From Paramecium octaurelia (taxonomy: Eukaryota; Ciliophora; Oligohymenophorea; Peniculida; Parameciidae), in contig CAJJDP010000112.1 in NCBI GenBank assembly GCA_905182995.1, forward strand, positions 294,744 through 358,743: a stretch of DNA of 64,000 nt, written 5' to 3'. Each line of letters begins with the position of its first letter. The stretch's first letter is position 1. Below, piece after piece: positions 58,901 to 64,000 of this stretch. Made by a program: the position numbers and the translations under genes. A model generated the notes under the pieces. The model searched no databases. It was not told the DNA's origin and worked only from the letters and a program-made list of their open reading frames with translations.

Positions 58901-61900
58901 TCCACTTTTCAACAAAGGAAGGGACATAATCCCCAAATTCATCATTCATAGCCAAAAGAGTTTCTTCCAAAAAGTCTTAAACAGTAGAGTTCACTTCATA
59001 AAGTTCTCTAATCAATTTAGGTACTTATTTAGGAGGTTATACAGGTTCATCTACTTGTTATGGTTTACCTCCCTTTTTGACATCCTTTTTGGTATCCTTC
59101 TTTGTGTCTTCCACTTATTCAATCATAATTATTTTAGGTACTTAATACCACTTTCGATTAAATGATTGCAATTCCGCAGTTATGACTCTTCTTCCTAAAG
59201 TGATTTCATTTAGTTTCATACATACTTTTAATATTTCATATGTAAATTTAGCTGATAGAATACGTAGATTGGAATCCCAATATTGTTTAGGTATTTCAAC
59301 TATAATAATTTATGCCTTAAGCAACAGATGGAATACTTATAATGGTTTTTCTTACTAGAATGACTCTAGCATATTGTACAATTCAGCCACAATTCTTTTG
59401 GCAATTGTGAAGTGTCTGCAACTTAAAGAAGTCTCTAATGAAAGCAATAGATAATTGCAAATTCGTAACAATACTTAGTGTTTCTAAGCCTAGGTTCCAG
59501 TATTCACAATTTTCTTTTATAGACATTTTGCTTTGATTAAAAAGGTTTCTGTCAAATTTTATATTTCCATCAAACTTACTGATTTAATTCTCTATTAGAG
59601 TAACCTTTTGATGTGAATCGGATTAAGTTCGTTGTGTAATTGACGATCGATAAATTCACTATCTTCTGTAAATTAGGTAATACAAAAATCAGCTGCCTCT
59701 TCACAAATGTCAAAATTAGATAATTGATAAGCTACTTTGCATAAATACGATGCTAACAAAGGCAAAGGTAATGGATGCAATGTTGTGATGTCGTCTCCTG
59801 TTTCCCCTATTCCATTTGATACACCTTCAGTACCATCATAAGCTGCAACAGCAAAACAATATTTCTCATTTCTTTTTAATCCATTCATCGTAACTATTGC
59901 TCCTATCTTCTATCTAATTCCAGTGTTATTAAGATCATTACAAGTGAGTGACACATTGACTCCATTTGCACTTATTTTTCCAAATATTGCCATACTTGTT
60001 ATGGTCTTTTTCGCTTAATCAATGGCTATCATATCCAATAATTTTGGTTTGAAAGGTGGCAATTTAAAAGTAACAGATTCAGAATTCCTACTAATTAAAA
60101 TTGGTTTACGAGGTACCTATGTAGATTTAATGTATAATGGATTGAACAACATAGAATATGGGAATACATTATTGGAGGTGCTTTGAGTGTCAATGTTATC
60201 ACATAAAGTGGACATTACAAAGATTGCATCATTGATCCCATTTTCTATGTGTAATTGCTCCTCTTTCTCAGCTTGTTGCAAGAATTTCAGAGAATCTACT
60301 AAAAACGATCGTTATTCTGTTTATTTCTACTTCACACTAGCAAGAAGCATGTACAATAAACAGTTGGCATAAGGATTTTTGTTGGCTTGATTCATTATTT
60401 CAGTTTCGAATTAATGGATCACAGGCTTTGGCGGTTTCAATTTGCCCTCTTTTTAAAGTGTACTCTATAATTGATTGACATTCTTCTTAATAGTTTGGGC
60501 TGTTTCTCCTTACATTATTGACATCTTTTTTTGAATAGCTAATGAGACTCCTTCTACTTCTTCTTCCAAAGAGTTCTTCTTTATTGAATTCTTCTAGAGA
60601 TCTAATCCTGCTTTTAATTGACATCTATACAATGCAACAGTTAGATCTGCATGTAATGCATTTATGATTAAATCTGTTTCGTTTATTTTTTATTAGATTT
60701 AGAAAGTACTTGTATCTTTGTTATCATCGCCCAATAAAGATTGATATGCTTCGAGTAATTCGTATTCCTCCTCATTTAATTCATCATCTTCTAACTGCTA
60801 TTTCTTGTTATTTGATCTATTTTTTATTCTAATTTCTCTATTTATTTAATTCTTCTGATTAATCCACGCCTCCCTCATTCTGTTCATCATTTCTTCTATT
60901 TTATAATTTGAACATGTGGCTGCAAATGGTAAGAATAAATCTTTTTAAGAATCAACACCTCTCACTGTTAATGAATTCCTATGCTGAATTATCCTATCAA
61001 TGCAAATTTTCAAATTCTCCTCAGCTACTGATGCTTCTTTCTCCTCCTCCAAAAATTTAGCAAGTGACAAATTCACCTTGCATAACAAAATGATGTCCAC
61101 ATAGGGGATCTTGAATAGAATCTCATTCAACACTAACAATCCATTCTTAAAGATCTCTCTTGCCTATTGAATCACCTTGTCGTAACGGCTATAATCCTAC
61201 CTACTCAGCTCTTAAGTAATTAATAACTCTTAGATAAATTGCATTTAATAGAGTGGTGGTAAGTAGTATTTTCTCCAGAGTAAGAACACTAATTAAGATA
61301 GAAAATCTCTTTTTTCTTTTAAGAAGTGGATTCCCAACGGTCCAACCAGACAGCTGCTTATCATGTCCATCAAATCCTTAAGGTGTTATAAATCATAACA
61401 TATTTCCAATTCTAATCTACTGTCATCCTCTATACTAGAAGAGACCTCCTTTTGATATGACTTTTCTAATTTAATGAAATGAATCAATATTTATAACTCT
61501 CTTTCCTTTACGAAATAATACTTATCTGTTTTGTATGTAATATAGATGTAATCCATACCAGGACTTCTAATAAACTCTTTTGGAGTTTATCTGAGATCTA
61601 AATTTATTTTCTGATATCCAAAATCTGGTCTAATGAGAGGATTCTTACCAAATAATGGCTTAATTCCTACCAACAATGACATTTTTTCATTCTCATCGTT
61701 TAACTCATTCATAGTGTGTTTTAGTAACAAATACGGAACGGTTTTGTATTTTTCTCTGACTCCTGTGTATTGTTTAATAGGTATGGCAATTGCCCGATAT
61801 CCTTAATTCATTTTCTCAATAGGTCCTTATTCTTCATCTGCCATAACAACATCAATTTCATAAATTGCATTGTCAGGAGTCATAGATTTCTTATAAACCA

Positions 61901-63413
61901 AGTAAATATAATTATGGTTTATCTATGCTAGTTCCGAATCTGTAGCCTGAACTCCTAATCCCACTTAATCGGTCTATTGTTTTTCTTACTCTTGCTATTA
62001 TGGTTGCTTTTTATTATCCTTTTTCTCATCCTTCTTTTGAGTCTGCTGTTATTACTATTGCTAATCACCTTTATTCTTATTTCTAAGTCGTTTCAATTCG
62101 GTTCTAAGATTAGCTTCATTAATATCAATTTAAATCTTATCATAGCCATTAGGAATATTTGGATAAGGATTAGTACTAATCAATATGTTAACATCTTAGA
62201 TATATGGAACTTCAATTCTTCTATATTTACACCTGACATAAGCTGAATTGCTGATATCCTCAAAGACTTTTGTATTTCCAACATCATAGGCATGATGTGC
62301 TAATTCAATCTAATATTCTAATGGCAACCCTTCTGCCAAAGCCCTCCATTCTTTCTCTTTGATTAATGAGGCTTCGAATTCTCTTCTCTTTTTGGTCATA
62401 TCATTTCGCTCTAATTCATCCAAAATATTTTTTGATTTAAATTCAACTGTCTTTGTAATTTTATCCATCTACTATTCCAATGCTATTGCTATCCTTTCCA
62501 TATCATTTTTTAGCATGTCAAAACTGACTTACACTAATTACTCTTTCAGCTAATTGCCCACATGTGTTTACTTAACTGTGTTTGATAAATTTGGAGGTGA
62601 AAATCGCAAAGATTCAATAATTGCCAAACATCTAGCTTCCTTGTCCTATCCGAACTCCTCAATCTTCTTTTTCCATTAATCAATAGTGAACACTCCTGCT
62701 TGCAATTTAAATTTTAACTCTAATATCTTCAGCAACCTTGTATTCTATTTCAAGATCTTATCCATGTAATCCTACAATGGTGGATCCATTTCTTCCAACT
62801 CTCTCAATTCTTAAACCTTTTGTAACCCCAAATCTATTGTTCTATAGGCACAAGCCTTCGATTGCAAGGAATGGTAGATGTGCGCCAATTCGACATAGAG
62901 TTTGATCCTCCAATCCAAATACTTTATGGATGTCAACACCAAGCATCCCTCCATCGAAGTGATACAAAATGCCAAAAAATCAATTGCGATATATTAGTAT
63001 ATTGACTATTTTATTATTTATGAACATCTTTACTTTTCTCAAGACTCTGCAAATATCAAATATATAAACTGTTCCATTATATATTAGATAATAATTTGAA
63101 TTCTTATCCTCGAATGTCCCGATATTCATCACTTGCATACAATCTCTTAATGATGCAAGTAAGGTTTTCAAAGATTATGCTGTGTCCTTTCGTACACATT
63201 AAGGATCTGACGCAGTGTATGTTTTGAATAATGTTTATACCTGAATTCAATGAAAACTGTTACTTTATTAAATTACTTTAATGCTTGATCTCTTTATTCA
63301 GTTGCATTCTTGTAAATTACGTATGGTTTGTTTTCCACTTACTAAACACCTGCTGGTTGATCCTGGAATTTCACTCCAGGTTTTGCTTAAGCTTACTACT
63401 TTTTATCAGCCAT
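52994..63413 (-). CDS. CFAP54: Giant CFAP54-like ciliary protein
   Basis: ATG 63413 to TGA 52996-52994, about 3,400 codons, with small introns at least in the first 450 bp (23, 24 and 28 nt). The N-terminal YYLIYNGTVYIFDICRVL...YLDWRIKLYVELAHIYHSL...LRELEEMDPP block matches the conserved start of CFAP54 (DUF4486). Near 59.7-60.0 kb an FN3-like unit (LKRNEKYCFAVAAYDGTEG) and the following IGETGD...LLASYLCKVAYQL fit the same family. Gln- and Lys-rich linkers occur at about 58.1-58.25 kb and 59.03-59.11 kb. CFAP54 is part of the C1d projection of the central pair and shapes ciliary beating. CFAP46 is the closest alternative. The last 2-3 kb is less certain. Confidence 0.75.
58105..58245 (-). repeat. 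Poly-Gln low-complexity linker in the CFAP54-like gene
   Basis: About 45 residues, mostly TAA/TAG/CAA glutamines with Pro and Lys (QPPAKQPPGKQQ). Read with the standard code it would be a wall of stops, so it is a compact proof of the ciliate code. Confidence 0.8.
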
Positions 63414-63639
63414 AATAATTTAATAATTGAATGAAACTTATATACTAAATCGATTAATTCTTCTCCATTTAAAAAGAGATGTCCTCAGCTTAATAGAACA
63501 ATTTTTGAGATCACAAAAAATATTGGCGGTAATAATGGAGAATGATAAAATCTAAAATCACAAGAAATGTCACTTTTTGAATACTCTATCCAACAATAAA
63601 AAATTTACGATGTGATTATTTAGCAATTAAACATTTTGA

Positions 63640-64000
63640 TTGATTGATTAAAATATAAATCAGTCAACCACAAAACGAAATGAAAATGGTTTTTCAAAAT
63701 TATTTAGCTAGAATTGGTATGGCATGGTGAAAGTCTAATTAAGTTCAAATATTACATTCATATATTTGATAGTGATGCCACAACTCAATAAATCTAATAT
63801 TCAATGTTTCAATTTGGGTCATCTAGTTATAATCTAGAAATAATTATCTGAGCTATTCAAATACACTTTAATAATAAGACACTTTTTTCACAAAGAACTC
63901 AAATTTTGTTTTTAGATGACATAACAAATATTGAAAGGCAGATTTGAGAGAAGGAAAATTTACTAAATGATATTTCTAAAGTTCATACCTTCCAGGTGAA
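63640..64000 (+). pseudogene. Broken coding remnant at the right edge (partial)
   Basis: One + strand frame reads GESLIKFKYYIHIFDSDATTQ, then MFQFGSSSYNLEIII, stops at TGA 63849-63851, continues HFNNKTLFSQRTQILFLDDI, stops at TGA 63945-63947 and continues EKENLLNDISKVHTF to the window end. No GT...AG pair removes these stops. It is probably a decaying gene. Its start and remainder lie outside or are lost. Confidence 0.4.

Noticed and set aside
1-64000. CRISPR arrays, bacterial operons, ribosome-binding sites, phage or insertion elements
   Set aside because: Nothing of the kind is visible. The code, introns and gene families are eukaryotic. I also recognised no tRNA or rRNA gene by eye, though a tRNA could be missed without a covariance search.

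Overview
The window is ciliate macronuclear DNA, most likely from a Paramecium species. It is very AT-rich. Nearly every long reading frame stays open only if TAA and TAG are read as glutamine, with TGA as the sole stop. Frames are interrupted by tiny introns of about 20-32 nt (GT...AG, mostly GTA...TAG), and removing these restores clean domain matches and a whole number of codons. Gene density is very high, with spacers often of 20-150 bp. All coordinates come from manual translation with this code. Exon joins were checked by frame and by divisibility of the spliced length, but not by transcripts.

Left third (1-22 kb): the end of a membrane protein, a tail-anchored protein, a broken kinase remnant, a divergent Rab-like GTPase, a decayed stretch (3.3-4.4 kb), two small secreted surface-type proteins, a choline-transporter-like protein, and a large double-FHA protein whose poly-Asn tract creates an ATT microsatellite on the + strand. 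Then come a type I membrane protein, an Alba protein, a coiled-coil protein, a short-chain dehydrogenase, a Cys-rich secreted protein, a PH-like/kinase protein and a LITAF-like protein.

Middle (22-47 kb): proteasome lid subunit RPN6, a CCT-motif protein, an RH/FYVE-type zinc-finger coiled-coil protein, a SHAQKYF-class MYB, a SHIPPO/ODF3-repeat ciliary protein, an EF-hand protein, a putative mitochondrial helical protein, an S28 serine peptidase head-to-head with a double-WWE protein, a long coiled-coil protein, a cytochrome-b5-reductase-like protein, a secreted three-repeat protein, a disrupted beta-propeller-like locus and a Zucchini/PLD6-like nuclease.

Right third (47-64 kb): a SANT-type nuclear protein with two unusually long, conventional-looking introns, and a B-box/coiled-coil/SPRY-like gene containing an exact 1,284-bp duplication around a single N, which is almost certainly an assembly artefact. 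Next is a 10.4-kb gene for a giant CFAP54-like ciliary protein, followed by a broken coding remnant at the right edge.

Functionally the window mixes cilium genes (CFAP54-like, SHIPPO repeat, EF-hand), secreted or surface proteins, and nuclear or regulatory factors (FHA, CCT, MYB, SANT, Alba, WWE). There is no operon logic. At least three loci look like pseudogenes, fitting gene loss after whole-genome duplication.
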